In this document: positions 23,946 to 33,269 of the stretch, one piece after another
Layout of the letters: each line of letters begins with the position of its first letter
How positions within the stretch are numbered: the stretch's first letter is position 1
DNA from: Thiotrichaceae bacterium
GTDB taxonomy: Bacteria; Pseudomonadota; Gammaproteobacteria; Beggiatoales; Beggiatoaceae
Assembly (NCBI GenBank): GCA_011391085.1
Contig: JAABRD010000008.1
Coordinates: 1 to 64,000, forward strand
Direction of reading: 5' to 3'
DNA length: 64,000 nt
Notes under the pieces: generated by a model
The model's database searches: none
What the model was told of the DNA's origin: nothing
The model's input: only the letters and a program-made list of their open reading frames with translations
Made by a program: the position numbers and the translations under genes

Positions 23946-24710
23946 ATGCGCTTATCTAAACTTCTGGCAACGGCAACGTTAAGCCTTCTGTTAACTCAAC
24001 TCCCTTCCACCCTCTGGGCGGAAGAGACTCCTCTGGACCCAAACGCCACCCCACCCACGGAAGGCGTCCCCATTGACCAAGCGGACGCCAAATACAGTGG
24101 CCCCCCGAAAATTAGCTACTACCTCTCCGATGAGAACTTCATCATCATCAAAGTCGATGGTCTCAAACTCGGAGAAGTCAAAGGGTTCACCTTTGACGGC
24201 GCCGACATCAGCGACGCCATGAAGCAATTTGAAACCGATGGCGTGGTCGAAATCGTGTCCAGAGACGATGGTTTCAACCTCACCGTCAAAATTCCCAACG
24301 ACCAACTCCCAGGCCAACATAAATTCGGTCTCCTCTATGGAGACAACGAACTGTCTGCCACCCTGGATTCGGAAAAACTCACCACCGAAGCCAGCGCCGG
24401 CGACGGTCGTGCGTTTGGCTACCTGCGCATCTATGGCAACGTCCAAGAATATCTCTATGGATGTTCATGGAACTGCTGGAAAAATGCCAAATATGCCACC
24501 GTCAATTTCTGGGTTTGGGACGGCTACTGGGCTTATGTCGGTGCCACCACCACGAATGCGTCTGGCAACTTTGATGTCTATGTGGACGGCGTATGTGGCG
24601 ACGTTTATGTCGAAGCCGTCAATAACGGGAAATGGGGCAATGCCTCCTCCTCCGTTTGGTCTTGTGGTTGGAGTAGAACCTATGTGAGTGTCTATCCCTC
24701 TATCTGGTAG
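23946..24710 (+). CDS. secreted protein of unknown function with aromatic/Cys-rich C-terminus
   Basis: 254 residues; ribosome site GAGG 10 bases upstream. Signal peptide (1-25, STLWAE). A middle domain (about 50-140) of beta strands (YYLSDENFIIIKVDGLKLGE, NLTVKIPNDQLPGQHKFGLL) looks like an Ig/IPT-like fold. The C-terminal part (155-254) is rich in Trp, Tyr, Gly and Cys (YGCSWNCWKNAKYATVNFWV, SVWSCGWSRTYV) and contains ASGNFDVYVDGVCGDVYVEA, like a transthyretin/carboxypeptidase-regulatory sandwich. Probably outside the cytoplasm, with disulphides. Family not recognised. A hairpin of family B follows at once. Confidence 0.6.
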   Translation: MRLSKLLATATLSLLLTQLPSTLWAEETPLDPNATPPTEGVPIDQADAKYSGPPKISYYLSDENFIIIKVDGLKLGEVKGFTFDGADISDAMKQFETDGVVEIVSRDDGFNLTVKIPNDQLPGQHKFGLLYGDNELSATLDSEKLTTEASAGDGRAFGYLRIYGNVQEYLYGCSWNCWKNAKYATVNFWVWDGYWAYVGATTTNASGNFDVYVDGVCGDVYVEAVNNGKWGNASSSVWSCGWSRTYVSVYPSIW

Positions 24711-24726
24711 TTTATATAACCATAAC

Positions 24727-24776
24727 CCAGGAGTTCAAAGCGCAGCTTTGTACAAAGCTACGCTTTGGACTCCTGG
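24727..24776. repeat. 'CCAGGAGTTCAAAGC' hairpin (family B)
   Basis: CCAGGAGTTCAAAGCGCAGC... is mirrored by ...GCTACGCTTTGGACTCCTGG. It lies between two co-directional genes, 16 bases after the first stop, and could shape the transcript. Confidence 0.8.
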
Positions 24777-24804
24777 TTACTTAAACTTAAAGAGGAGTCA
24801 TCTT

Positions 24805-27135
24805 ATGAAAACTCAATTCTCGATTTATTCTATCTTACTAGGTTGTTTACTTCCGATTAACGGCTACCCCCTCTATGACCAATTGGCCATCGACCTCAAG
24901 CCTACGGAGAATGAACTTCAATTTTGCTTCACTCCAGACTACTCCAATTCCAATTGGCAAGTCTATCTCGCGGCCCTCATTAGCAACCAACTCTACTTCG
25001 TCAACGCTGACAACCAACCGGCGCCTTGGGATGGCGTCCAAGAACCTCCCTTCTTTGTCAAAAAACAACTGGGCGTGAAAACCACCTGCTTCCCGCCTCT
25101 CTCTAAAACTCTCCTACAAGGCATCCCCGTCTATGTGGGCATCGGGAGTGATTTCGCCGATATTGCAACCAACACCAGATACACCCGTATCTTTGACGGC
25201 ACCTTCCCAACGCTACCGCAACCATCGCGCCTTTGGACCGTCATGGTCTATATCGTCGGTTCCAACCTGGAATCTGTCCCCCAACATTGGGCCAGCCAAG
25301 ACTTGATAGAAATGTTAAATGGCACTCAGCAAATGGTCAGTGACAATGTCAACCTCGTCCTCACCACCGGCGGTTCGAAACGCGAAGGTTGGAACACCGT
25401 CAAACGGTCACTCATTCAAGCCGGTCAATCTCACGTCCTCCAAGATTTAGGTAGCCAAAGCCTGGCCACGCCACAAACTCTCAGCGACTTCGTTATCTGG
25501 GCCACCACTCAGTTTCCTGCCCAACACTACGCACTGGTCCTCTGGAATCATGGCGACGGTGCCAACGGTTACGGCCTCGACACCTCTACGGCAGGTCAAA
25601 ATAACCTCCTCCACCTCTCCGACCTTCACCAAGCCTATCAGACGATTCGTTCACAACTGGCACAACCTCTCGACATCGTTGTATACGACGCCTGTCTCAT
25701 GGCCAGCATCGAAGTGGCTGAAGTGACCGCCACCCTGGCCAATGCCATGAGTGCTTCTGCCGAATTGGAACCGGGACATGGTATCAATTATACCCACCTC
25801 CTCCAAACGTTGCAACAAACTCCCCCTGATAACGGCGTTACCTTTGGCCAAATTGTCAAGACGGGTTACATTCAACAATCTAAAGACCTGGGAACATTTA
25901 CAAACTCTCAAATCACCTATAGCGTCCTTGACCTCACCAAACTCCCCACGGTTACCAACACTCTAGCTGAATTTGCCACGGCACTTAACCAAGTCTTCAC
26001 CGACACTCCTTTTCTTAGTTATGAAATGCTAAGTCACGGCATTATTCGGGCCCCTGGCTACCCGTTTAAAGACACCGGTCGATTCCTACGTTCCCTAGAT
26101 GAAAAACGCAATGTGCGGGTTGACCTCTACAACATTTTGCAAACGGTGTTACCTGATTTCCCCCAATTAAAAACGCACGCTGACAACCTCCTCACGCAAC
26201 TTCAAACGCTGGTGGTTGACTATGAGACCAATGACAACGTGAAAGGCATTGACGCCCAAGCAGGACGCCTTAGCCTAGACATTGGTAAAGACAAGTCCTA
26301 CCTGGAGGTCATCCCCCAAGCCTACACCACGCTTAAAGGGGCCCTTGACTATTACAACCAAAAGCGCAAAAGCGATGATTTTAAACCGTCCAATGACGGT
26401 AGCACTTGCGTAAATGGCATCATTTGTGGCGATGCCCACTGGCTTAACCTCACCACCAGCGAACTCATCGGCTTAGAAGGTTACTATGGTCAACAAGCCA
26501 AAGACAGTGCCGAAATGAACCTGTATCTGGTTAAAACGTTACTCCAATACCCGCACTACCCAGAGGCGCCTAACATTGGTGCCGAAGGCAAAGAAGCCTG
26601 TCAATATCAACTCTGTATGAATGATTCACAATGTGAAAACCTCACCGTGAAAAAACAACCCATGACTGCGCAACGTTACCAATTATTAGCCGAAGTTGAA
26701 GTTAACCAATCCCCCGCCATTCTCTCCTTCTGCGGTGCCGAAGCGACTTGGCAAACCGACACGCAATGGCCAGTTTGCCAGATGACGCCACAAACAGACG
26801 GGATTTGGGGACGCGACGATACCCTTTATTCAGAAGACACCATAATTCCCAACACCTTACATCTGCAAGACCAACAATTGGAAGCCCGTCAAGGGAATCC
26901 ATTAACCGTCGTCAACACCAATACCGTCACTCTCCAACGCCGTTGTGACGACAGCCAGGCCGCCGTAGCAGTGGCCTACTATGGACTGAATGGACAACGC
27001 CAATTTGACACGCTGTGCAACAACAAAGGGTTGGCGAATTGCTTCTGTCAAGAGAAAGATTTTGAACCGGCGCCGGGGGGAGATGAAGGGTGTCGGAAAC
27101 TCAATGTCAAGTCGGGGGTTTATTTGAGTGAGTAA
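24805..27135 (+). CDS. secreted clostripain-family (C11) cysteine protease
   Basis: 776 residues from ATG 24805 (ribosome site GAGGAG). The longer open frame upstream runs through a repeat and is not used. Signal peptide about 1-21 (LLPINGYP). N-terminal beta domain (25-140). Peptidase C11 domain (about 145-540) with LWTVMVYIVGSNLES, catalytic His249 in LVLWNHGDGANGYGLD and catalytic Cys297 in IVVYDACLMASIEVAE. A Cys-rich C-terminal domain (about 625-776; LSFCGAEATWQ, RRCDDSQAA, NCFCQEKDFE) also survives as two gene remnants at 16624 and 18064. C11 proteases cut after Arg or Lys and often self-activate by cleavage. Likely periplasmic or exported; part of the protease block. Confidence 0.85.
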   Translation: MKTQFSIYSILLGCLLPINGYPLYDQLAIDLKPTENELQFCFTPDYSNSNWQVYLAALISNQLYFVNADNQPAPWDGVQEPPFFVKKQLGVKTTCFPPLSKTLLQGIPVYVGIGSDFADIATNTRYTRIFDGTFPTLPQPSRLWTVMVYIVGSNLESVPQHWASQDLIEMLNGTQQMVSDNVNLVLTTGGSKREGWNTVKRSLIQAGQSHVLQDLGSQSLATPQTLSDFVIWATTQFPAQHYALVLWNHGDGANGYGLDTSTAGQNNLLHLSDLHQAYQTIRSQLAQPLDIVVYDACLMASIEVAEVTATLANAMSASAELEPGHGINYTHLLQTLQQTPPDNGVTFGQIVKTGYIQQSKDLGTFTNSQITYSVLDLTKLPTVTNTLAEFATALNQVFTDTPFLSYEMLSHGIIRAPGYPFKDTGRFLRSLDEKRNVRVDLYNILQTVLPDFPQLKTHADNLLTQLQTLVVDYETNDNVKGIDAQAGRLSLDIGKDKSYLEVIPQAYTTLKGALDYYNQKRKSDDFKPSNDGSTCVNGIICGDAHWLNLTTSELIGLEGYYGQQAKDSAEMNLYLVKTLLQYPHYPEAPNIGAEGKEACQYQLCMNDSQCENLTVKKQPMTAQRYQLLAEVEVNQSPAILSFCGAEATWQTDTQWPVCQMTPQTDGIWGRDDTLYSEDTIIPNTLHLQDQQLEARQGNPLTVVNTNTVTLQRRCDDSQAAVAVAYYGLNGQRQFDTLCNNKGLANCFCQEKDFEPAPGGDEGCRKLNVKSGVYLSE

Positions 27136-27193
27136 AAGACACGCGGAACTAGAGGCTTCAGCCGGTGGATGGTTGGCAGTCCATGTAGTCCAT

Positions 27194-27279
27194 GTAGGGT
27201 GGGCAAGTGTTTATTTGCCCACCTTCTAACTTAACTCGGCTATGTGGTGGGCAACGATAAACCTGTTGCCCACCCTACC
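27194..27279. repeat. two 'gtagggtgggcaa' palindromes
   Basis: GTAGGGTGGGCAAGTGTTTA-TTTGCCCACC and a second, facing copy GGTGGGCAACG...GTTGCCCACCCTAC. They follow a half copy of the 'ggcttcagccggtgg' element at 27150-27167. Confidence 0.7.
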
Positions 27280-27342
27280 TAACTACCTATTTATGAAATG
27301 TAAAAATTTAGACCAGTCCTGCTACAGACGGGCTGATTTTTC

Positions 27343-27404
27343 GGTAGTGTTGTATAAGTAATGGTATAGCGGTAACCCACAACCATTACCTTTGCAACAC
27401 TACC
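27343..27404. repeat. variant palindrome GGTAGTGTTG...CAACACTACC
   Basis: 62 bp with arms GGTAGTGTTGTATAAGTAATGG and the inverse. It is related to family A in its ends (ggtagtg-t/a-tg) but different inside, so it may be a sister family. It lies about 30 bases before the vWA gene. Confidence 0.65.
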
Positions 27405-27432
27405 CTATTAACAACATAGGAGACATTATACT

Positions 27433-30315
27433 ATGAACATAAAACTAAAAACTGCAATCGCCGCGGTTTTATCCTGCGCTGTCACCAGCGTTGCGGCACA
27501 AACCACGAATGTCATCAGCAAGGTCTATACCTCTGATGCCGACTTTGACGAAGGCAAAGCCGTCAATCTTAATCACAACACCGTTGCCAACCAACTGCAA
27601 CTGAATGCCAATTTGACCACGTTTCCTTATATTTGGATTGCCTTATCTGGCAAGGGAACAGCGGTCAAAGTGGATACGGAGACTGGCAAGATTTTGGGCG
27701 AATATTACACTGCCCCTGATTGGCGCGGTCGCAATCCTTCCCGTACCACGGTTGACCAAAATGGGAATGTCTGGGTGGGTAATCGTGACGAAAGAGAAGG
27801 AGGTGTGGGTTCTGTGACTCATATCGGCCTGTCGGAAAATTTCCAATGTGTCGACCGGAATGGCAATGGTCAAATTGACACTTCCACGGGTTTAGGAGAT
27901 GTGAAACCTTGGACTAACAAGGACAGTGTAGATAACCAAGGAGGCGTTTCTACTGCCGAAGACGAGTGCATCTTGCATTATGTCCGCGCCGGGAATGGTG
28001 GCACACGATCTGTATCTATCACTCCAGACAATAATGTGTGGGTAGCAGGGATTAATGGTACACCTCAATTTGCTTTGATAGCGGGCGACACCGGTACGGT
28101 TGTTGAAACCATTCCCATGTCTTGTGGTGGCTATGGTGGATTGGTCGATAAAAACGGTGTCCTCTGGTCTTCTGGTCGTTATACCAACCACCTGTTACGT
28201 TATGATCCCGCTACCAAACAAGCTCAGTGTCTTCCATCCCCTGACTCTTACGGTCTGGCTATAGACACACAGGGTAACATTTGGAATTGTCGGTACAAAC
28301 CAAATGTCGTTGTCAAAGTAGCTAGTAGTGGTAATGAGCTCCTCCAGAGTAAGCAACCTACTTGTAGAGGATTGGCAGTTAACCCAGCAGACAATCATGT
28401 TTGGGTAGCCAACTCTGGTTCTCACCAAGTTACTCGCTTTGATAACGATGGCAACGAATTGGCAGTAATCGATTTGAATCGTGATGAGGGATGGGGACCG
28501 AACAAGGACAAGGGGTGGCAACCCACTGGTGTTGCAATAGATGCCCGTGGTAAAGTTTGGATAACCAACTTAGATTCCGACAACGCCATGCGAATTGACC
28601 CCGCCACCAACACCGTGGATTTGGTAGTGGACTTAGGTGCGTATGCAAAACCCTACAACTACAGCGATATGACCGGTACCATCGCGTTAGGCAATACGGA
28701 TCCACAAGGTCGGTGGATGACCGTTTATGACAGCAACCAAATGGGAACGGCTTGGAAGACGATAAGTTGGATAGGTCAGGACAATGGCGGGAAAGTGATA
28801 GTTCGCGCCCGTGCTGCTGACATGCAAGCTAGTTTCGGGGAACTGGCATTTGTGGAGGTGAACAATGGAGTAGAAACTAATCTCATCCCGCCAGGGCGTT
28901 TCTTGCAATTGGAAGTGATTTTGAAACCCGCAGCCGATGGAAAGAGTCCCAGTGTGGAGGAGGTTTCGGTGACTGGCATAGGAACTGGGGAAGTACCCCC
29001 TGTCCAACCCGTAATCACTGCCAAAACCATAGAACTCTGCGCCGCCATAGATGCCTCTGGTAGCATTGAAACGACGGATTTTCAACTCCAACTCAATGGT
29101 CTGGCCAATGCCATTGAAGACCCTACTGTGATTCCACCTGACAGCACCATCACTCTCTCGGTAGTGCAATTTTCCTCCACCGCTACCATCGCTGAAAAAT
29201 ATGGAATCGCCCCTACCGTCATCGATAGCCAGACCACAGCTCAGACGGTGGCCAATCAGATTCGTGCTTTCAAAAAGTTTGAAGGAGGCACCGATATTCA
29301 AGCGGGTATCGAACTGTGCGCTAAACAGTTTACGTTCAAAGCTGACAAGCAGGTCATTGATATTTCTACTGATGGACAAGCAACGGTGTCAAAGGAATTT
29401 TTAGAAAATCTCATGGCCAATGGCGTCGATGCCATCAATGCGTTAGGCGTCGGCACCGGTGTGGACCAAGCCCAATTGACCGCGATGGTCAGACCCCAAC
29501 CGCCATGTACCACCACCGGTCAAACCAATTGCGGTTTTGTCTCCCTCGTTCGCAATTTTGACCAATACGCAACCGCCATCAAACGCAAGATAACGATGGA
29601 AACGGGTGGCACGTATGTGGCAGACACGGTTGAATGTGGGGAAGCCAAGGAAGCCCGTTACACCGTCCCACTGGGACAAACCGGCTTCTATATTGTCGAA
29701 GCCGCTTTGCCGACCGACCAACCGCCGGGCGTTTGGAGTTTACTGGTGGATACCATGTCCACTACTCCATTTCGCAGTCGCGGAATCGCCATCCCCTATC
29801 CAGGTGGATTCTATGCAGGAGTGGCATTACGAGAAAATGGACTGTCTCCCAGTTGGGTCGGCTTTTCCGTTGGTGAAACCGAAGCGGTGGAAGTGACCAT
29901 CTCTGACTTCCTGCAAAACCACGCCACCTTTGATTTAAAGGTGATACAGAAGATAGGTGACGACTGGTTAACCGTCTTCAGACAACCTTCCGCAGTCCCA
30001 GAACAGCCGTATACCACGCCACCGTTATGGCCTGGTTTTTACGCGGTGGTGGTGACTGGAGACACCCTGTCACCGCGTGGTCAGTTAGGAATGTTTGTCA
30101 AGGGCAACACCTTGTATGGGGCAGTGACAGGCGGTTGGATTGACCATGCTGGAGGAGGTTACAGTGCCTTTTCCGTGGGGTCGCCAGGCCAGGTGGCAGA
30201 CGTGAAATTGCTGTTTTGTGACAGCTATGGCGAAGCTGGGGCGGGCAAACCTGCGGTGCAAATGTTGTATGTGAAAGGAGATGGAACGAAGGAAGTATTT
30301 TGGAAGGCGGAGTAA
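27433..30315 (+). CDS. exported NHL-type propeller protein with von Willebrand A domain
   Basis: 960 residues; AGGAG 12 bases upstream. Signal peptide 1-22 (SVAAQ). A six-bladed-type propeller (about 50-440) with repeats such as VDQNGNVWVGNRD, VDKNGVLWSSGRY, IDTQGNIWNCRY and IDARGKVWITNL. A beta domain (about 450-525) is followed by a vWA domain (about 533-720) with an intact MIDAS: D540-A-S542-G-S544, plus Thr in FEGGTDIQAG and Asp in DISTDGQA. The C-terminal 240 residues are beta-rich. A metal-dependent adhesion or binding role outside the cytoplasm is likely. It stands among the protease genes, on the same strand. Confidence 0.8.
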   Translation: MNIKLKTAIAAVLSCAVTSVAAQTTNVISKVYTSDADFDEGKAVNLNHNTVANQLQLNANLTTFPYIWIALSGKGTAVKVDTETGKILGEYYTAPDWRGRNPSRTTVDQNGNVWVGNRDEREGGVGSVTHIGLSENFQCVDRNGNGQIDTSTGLGDVKPWTNKDSVDNQGGVSTAEDECILHYVRAGNGGTRSVSITPDNNVWVAGINGTPQFALIAGDTGTVVETIPMSCGGYGGLVDKNGVLWSSGRYTNHLLRYDPATKQAQCLPSPDSYGLAIDTQGNIWNCRYKPNVVVKVASSGNELLQSKQPTCRGLAVNPADNHVWVANSGSHQVTRFDNDGNELAVIDLNRDEGWGPNKDKGWQPTGVAIDARGKVWITNLDSDNAMRIDPATNTVDLVVDLGAYAKPYNYSDMTGTIALGNTDPQGRWMTVYDSNQMGTAWKTISWIGQDNGGKVIVRARAADMQASFGELAFVEVNNGVETNLIPPGRFLQLEVILKPAADGKSPSVEEVSVTGIGTGEVPPVQPVITAKTIELCAAIDASGSIETTDFQLQLNGLANAIEDPTVIPPDSTITLSVVQFSSTATIAEKYGIAPTVIDSQTTAQTVANQIRAFKKFEGGTDIQAGIELCAKQFTFKADKQVIDISTDGQATVSKEFLENLMANGVDAINALGVGTGVDQAQLTAMVRPQPPCTTTGQTNCGFVSLVRNFDQYATAIKRKITMETGGTYVADTVECGEAKEARYTVPLGQTGFYIVEAALPTDQPPGVWSLLVDTMSTTPFRSRGIAIPYPGGFYAGVALRENGLSPSWVGFSVGETEAVEVTISDFLQNHATFDLKVIQKIGDDWLTVFRQPSAVPEQPYTTPPLWPGFYAVVVTGDTLSPRGQLGMFVKGNTLYGAVTGGWIDHAGGGYSAFSVGSPGQVADVKLLFCDSYGEAGAGKPAVQMLYVKGDGTKEVFWKAE

Positions 30316-30332
30316 CTTAGTAATGCGGCGTT

Positions 30333-30492
30333 GGTAGTGATGCAATCTGGGTGATATTCATGTTACCCTCACCCCCGGCCCCTCTCCCAGAGGGAGAGGG
30401 GGGAACGGCGGAATCCGTGGTTTTCTCCCCTCTCCCTCTGGGAGAGGGGCCGGGGGTGAGGGTAAACATATCACCCACATTGCATCACTACC
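30333..30492. repeat. family A palindrome, 160 bp, enclosing GC-rich palindromes
   Basis: Outer arms GGTAGTGATGCAATCTGGG and inverse; inside are two 'ccctcacccccggcccctctccc'-type palindromic arms. This composite form is repeated at 31661-31824 and 63022-63184. Confidence 0.88.
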
Positions 30493-30563
30493 GCGGCGTT
30501 TAAACTTTAATTTGGCTATTGAAATAAGTACACCATTGAGTTATTCTTAATAGGTAGATAGTA

Positions 30564-30596
30564 AGAAACTAAGTTTCTTTAAGAAACTTAGTTTCT
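30564..30596. promoter_or_regulatory. AGAAACTAAGTTTCT double palindrome upstream of a gene
   Basis: AGAAACTAAGTTTCTtta-AGAAACTTAGTTTCT, two 15-base palindromes side by side, 49 bases before the ATG at 30646. Similar sites occur 37 bases before the gene at 55321 and 41 bases before the kinase gene (minus strand). An operator or a promoter-associated repeat is possible. Confidence 0.55.
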
Positions 30597-30645
30597 GAGG
30601 TACCGTTGCATTTAATTAAACCAACCAGAGAAACTCAAATCAACT

Positions 30646-31626
30646 ATGCTAACAGAAACTGATTTTAGTCAAATTCAAGACTACCTTCTCAAGAATTTAC
30701 CCCAATGGTTACGTCAATCGCCGGACATAGCGACCACGATAGAAGGCATCGTCGCCCAACAATTTCCAAGGCGAGATGATTTTGCCAAATTACTGGAGGA
30801 AATGAAATCTTTACGCCAAGAGGTGAGTTGGCGTTTAGAGTTGCAGAGTCAAGAAATTCACGACCATCGCAAGGAAATGGAACAGCGGCTGGAGTCCCTG
30901 CGTCAAGAAACGGAACAGCGGATAGAGTCCGTGCGTCAAGAAGTGATACAACGCATCGATTTGTTGCGCGAAGACATGGAACGGCGCTTTGAACAAGTGG
31001 ATAAGCGCTTTGAACAGATGGATAAGCGCCTTGAACAAGTGGATAAGCGCCTTGAACAAGTGGATAAGCACCTTGAACAAGTGGATAAGCACCTTGAACA
31101 AGTGGATAAGCACCTTGAACAAGTGGACCAACAACTTGCCGATTTAAAGAATGACAATCTCCAGATAAAGCGGAAGATAGTCAAGTTGCAAGCTGGCCAA
31201 GACAATATCATCAAGCGGTTGGATGGGCAGGAAGCCTGGCTTAGGATGACTATTGGCAGTTTGCACAATGACAAAGGAGAAACGTTGGAAGATATGTTCG
31301 CGGCGGGTTTACGTTATGGTTTAAAGGATGAGGAGATTACTGCGGAGACCATTCGTTTGCGTGAACCTTTGGTGGACCACGACGGTTTGGTGTTTGAGAA
31401 AGGTTATGAGACTGAAGTGGATTTAGTCGCCCACAATGGTCAATTGACGGTCTTTGAGGTGAAAGCCACGGCGAAATCTGGCGATGTGGATTTCTTTGCC
31501 TGGAAAGTGCAGTTAATGCAGGCACAAAATCCTTCGTTGCAAGTGCGCGGGGTGTTTATTTGTCTTGGCGCCCTGCCAGCCGTGAAACAACGTTGTCTGG
31601 AGAGAAGATTGAGGTTGTTGTCTTAA
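30646..31626 (+). CDS. coiled-coil protein with PD-(D/E)XK-like nuclease domain, paralogue
   Basis: 326 residues, a clear paralogue of the gene at 18570 from end to end (LPQWLRQSPDIATTIEGIVA at the head; LEDMFAAGLRYGLKDEEITA and TEVDLVAHNGQLTVFEVKAT in the nuclease-like domain). The coiled coil (about 60-190) was enlarged separately: seven to eight near-identical 21-bp units code for LEQVDKH/LEQVDKR heptads at 31000-31130. Asp and Glu-x-Lys positions of the putative active site are kept. Cytoplasmic; function unknown. The two copies bracket most of the exported protease block. Confidence 0.7.
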   Translation: MLTETDFSQIQDYLLKNLPQWLRQSPDIATTIEGIVAQQFPRRDDFAKLLEEMKSLRQEVSWRLELQSQEIHDHRKEMEQRLESLRQETEQRIESVRQEVIQRIDLLREDMERRFEQVDKRFEQMDKRLEQVDKRLEQVDKHLEQVDKHLEQVDKHLEQVDQQLADLKNDNLQIKRKIVKLQAGQDNIIKRLDGQEAWLRMTIGSLHNDKGETLEDMFAAGLRYGLKDEEITAETIRLREPLVDHDGLVFEKGYETEVDLVAHNGQLTVFEVKATAKSGDVDFFAWKVQLMQAQNPSLQVRGVFICLGALPAVKQRCLERRLRLLS

Positions 31627-31660
31627 AAAAGACAGAGTTGACAACTTTAGTTGTCAACTC

Positions 31661-31824
31661 GATAGTGATGCAATGTGGGTGATATGTTTCCCCCTCACCC
31701 CCGGCCCCTCTCCCAGAGGGAGAGGGGAGACAGGCGGCACCAGTGGTTTTCTCCCCTCTCCCTCTGGGAGAGGGGCCGGGGGTGAGGGCAACTCTATCAA
31801 CATCACCCAGGTTGCATCACTACC
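31661..31824. repeat. family A palindrome, 164 bp, enclosing GC-rich palindromes
   Basis: Starts GATAGTGATGCAATGTGGG and ends ...GCATCACTACC, with the same nested GC-rich arms as at 30333. A small 'gttgacaactttagttgtcaac' hairpin at 31637-31659 precedes it and may terminate the upstream gene. Confidence 0.85.
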
Positions 31825-31833
31825 CAAAAGTTG

Positions 31834-33108
31834 TCAAATCTCCCCAAGACCAGATGAATGGCCATGAATCGGCAAAATGACAGTAAAATAACTGCGTTGT
31901 TCATCAAACTCATAACGTGGAGGAGGCGAACCATTGTTGACCAAAGCTTGAAAGATTTTGGGCACCCCAGTGCCACGGGCTTCGGCTAACCGTAATTCTT
32001 TTAGCATCTCCCCAATGCGCCGATTTCGCGCAGGTACTAGGGGAACTCGTTGGCCGGCCTCAAAGTGTCTCTTCTCCAACCCAGGTAAGGGACCAGGATA
32101 ACTGGTCACTTCCAGCCGGTCTGGAAAGAGATAAACTTTAGTAGGTTCATAAATGCCTTCGTAACTGCGATGGAAGACTGCATTGACCAATGTCTCCTCC
32201 AAAGCGGCGGGGGGGAAACTGGCCCAGTGGGAGGCTTCGGGACGGTCTTCATGTTTTTGGATGTAAAGGGTCGAAAAGCTTTTCAAATAAGTGAGACAAC
32301 TCTTCAATTGATGAGGTAAAGGACCTCGAAAAGTTTGTTCATGCAGAGTATTTCCGTCGGCCCCTGGCGCGAAATGGACGACCTCGATACGGGCCCCTGG
32401 AAAGGTGATTTCAGGGTCGTCAGCAAAAAATAAGAGGGCCACATTTCTAGGCACTTCATGGCCATTGACTCGCCACGTTAGTCGTAAGCGGCGGTAAATT
32501 TCATGGTCATCGGGGTCTTGAAGGAGGTTGCTACTTACTTCGTGCAAAAATTCACGAACCAATGTGGCCCGTAAATCATGCACCGTAAATTGCGGGGCGC
32601 GACGGTCATCAAAGGGGACTTTGGCACACATGCTGAGGAGGTCAGTCAGCAGTTTGCCAGTTGCTTCCACCGTTTCCTCGCCCAGCCGGATATAGTAAGT
32701 TTTATCACGACCGGAAAGAGAAACAGGTGCTTGGTGAGGACGTGCATCACTGGCCGGCACCCAGACCACTAAAAGATGTCGTCCCTCAACTTGTTCAGGG
32801 GAGAGAATGGGTTGAACTTCGGGGTCCAGGCGTTTGCAATGACCGCGAATCCATTTTTGAATATTTGATAGTTGATTGGGAGGCAGTCCGACAGGAGGCA
32901 ACACTGCCATTCCTTGTTGTTCTTCTACCCCAATGATTAAGTAGCCACCGTTGTCATTATAGAAGTCATTGGCGAAGGCACAAATCGTTTTAAGAACTTG
33001 CAGTCCTGTCGTTTTTTCATCCCAGGACCGTTTAAATTCCACCCGTGCGGATTCGACTCCGCGAAAGTGAAGGAGGTTATCAATATTAATGGGAAGACTG
33101 GAGAACAT
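31834..33108 (-). CDS. Schlafen-type AlbA_2 DNA-binding / ATPase-like protein
   Basis: 424 residues. The N-terminal AlbA_2 (AAA_4/Schlafen) domain (about 10-135) shows VEFKRSWDEKTTGLQVLKTI and CAFANDFYNDNGGYLIIGVE. Next comes a middle domain (about 150-300). The C-terminal part has the GHKL-like HATPase_c_4 pattern LEETLVNAVFHRSYEG (about 307-322), YLFPDRLEVTSYPGPLPG and the RRIGEMLKELRLAEARGTG loop. Such proteins are widespread putative transcription regulators or defence-linked factors; the role is not settled. It is on the opposite strand to the protease genes around it. Confidence 0.85.
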   Translation of the reverse strand: MFSSLPINIDNLLHFRGVESARVEFKRSWDEKTTGLQVLKTICAFANDFYNDNGGYLIIGVEEQQGMAVLPPVGLPPNQLSNIQKWIRGHCKRLDPEVQPILSPEQVEGRHLLVVWVPASDARPHQAPVSLSGRDKTYYIRLGEETVEATGKLLTDLLSMCAKVPFDDRRAPQFTVHDLRATLVREFLHEVSSNLLQDPDDHEIYRRLRLTWRVNGHEVPRNVALLFFADDPEITFPGARIEVVHFAPGADGNTLHEQTFRGPLPHQLKSCLTYLKSFSTLYIQKHEDRPEASHWASFPPAALEETLVNAVFHRSYEGIYEPTKVYLFPDRLEVTSYPGPLPGLEKRHFEAGQRVPLVPARNRRIGEMLKELRLAEARGTGVPKIFQALVNNGSPPPRYEFDEQRSYFTVILPIHGHSSGLGEI

Positions 33109-33157
33109 GGAGGTTTCCTCAAAGGTTTAAATGGATGATTGACCATGGTATCAGACC

Positions 33158-33215
33158 CAGGAGTCCAAAGCGCAGCTTTGTCAGATCACGGACAAAGCTG
33201 CGCTTTGGACTCCTG
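33158..33215. repeat. 'CAGGAGTCCAAAGCGCAGC' hairpin (family B)
   Basis: A long near-perfect stem: CAGGAGTCCAAAGCGCAGCT... and ...AGCTGCGCTTTGGACTCCTG. It lies between divergent genes. Confidence 0.85.
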
Positions 33216-33269
33216 AAACCATTACATTACCTAGTATAACGGAACTGATTTGAAAAGGAAATCTGGATT

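Noticed and set aside
23726-23959. 77-residue frame before the secreted protein gene
   Set aside because: TTG start, no ribosome site, no protein-like pattern, overlaps the start of the better-supported gene; more likely a leader.
24688-24804. Upstream extension of the clostripain gene
   Set aside because: It runs over the previous gene's end and a hairpin; GAGGAG and a signal peptide mark ATG 24805.
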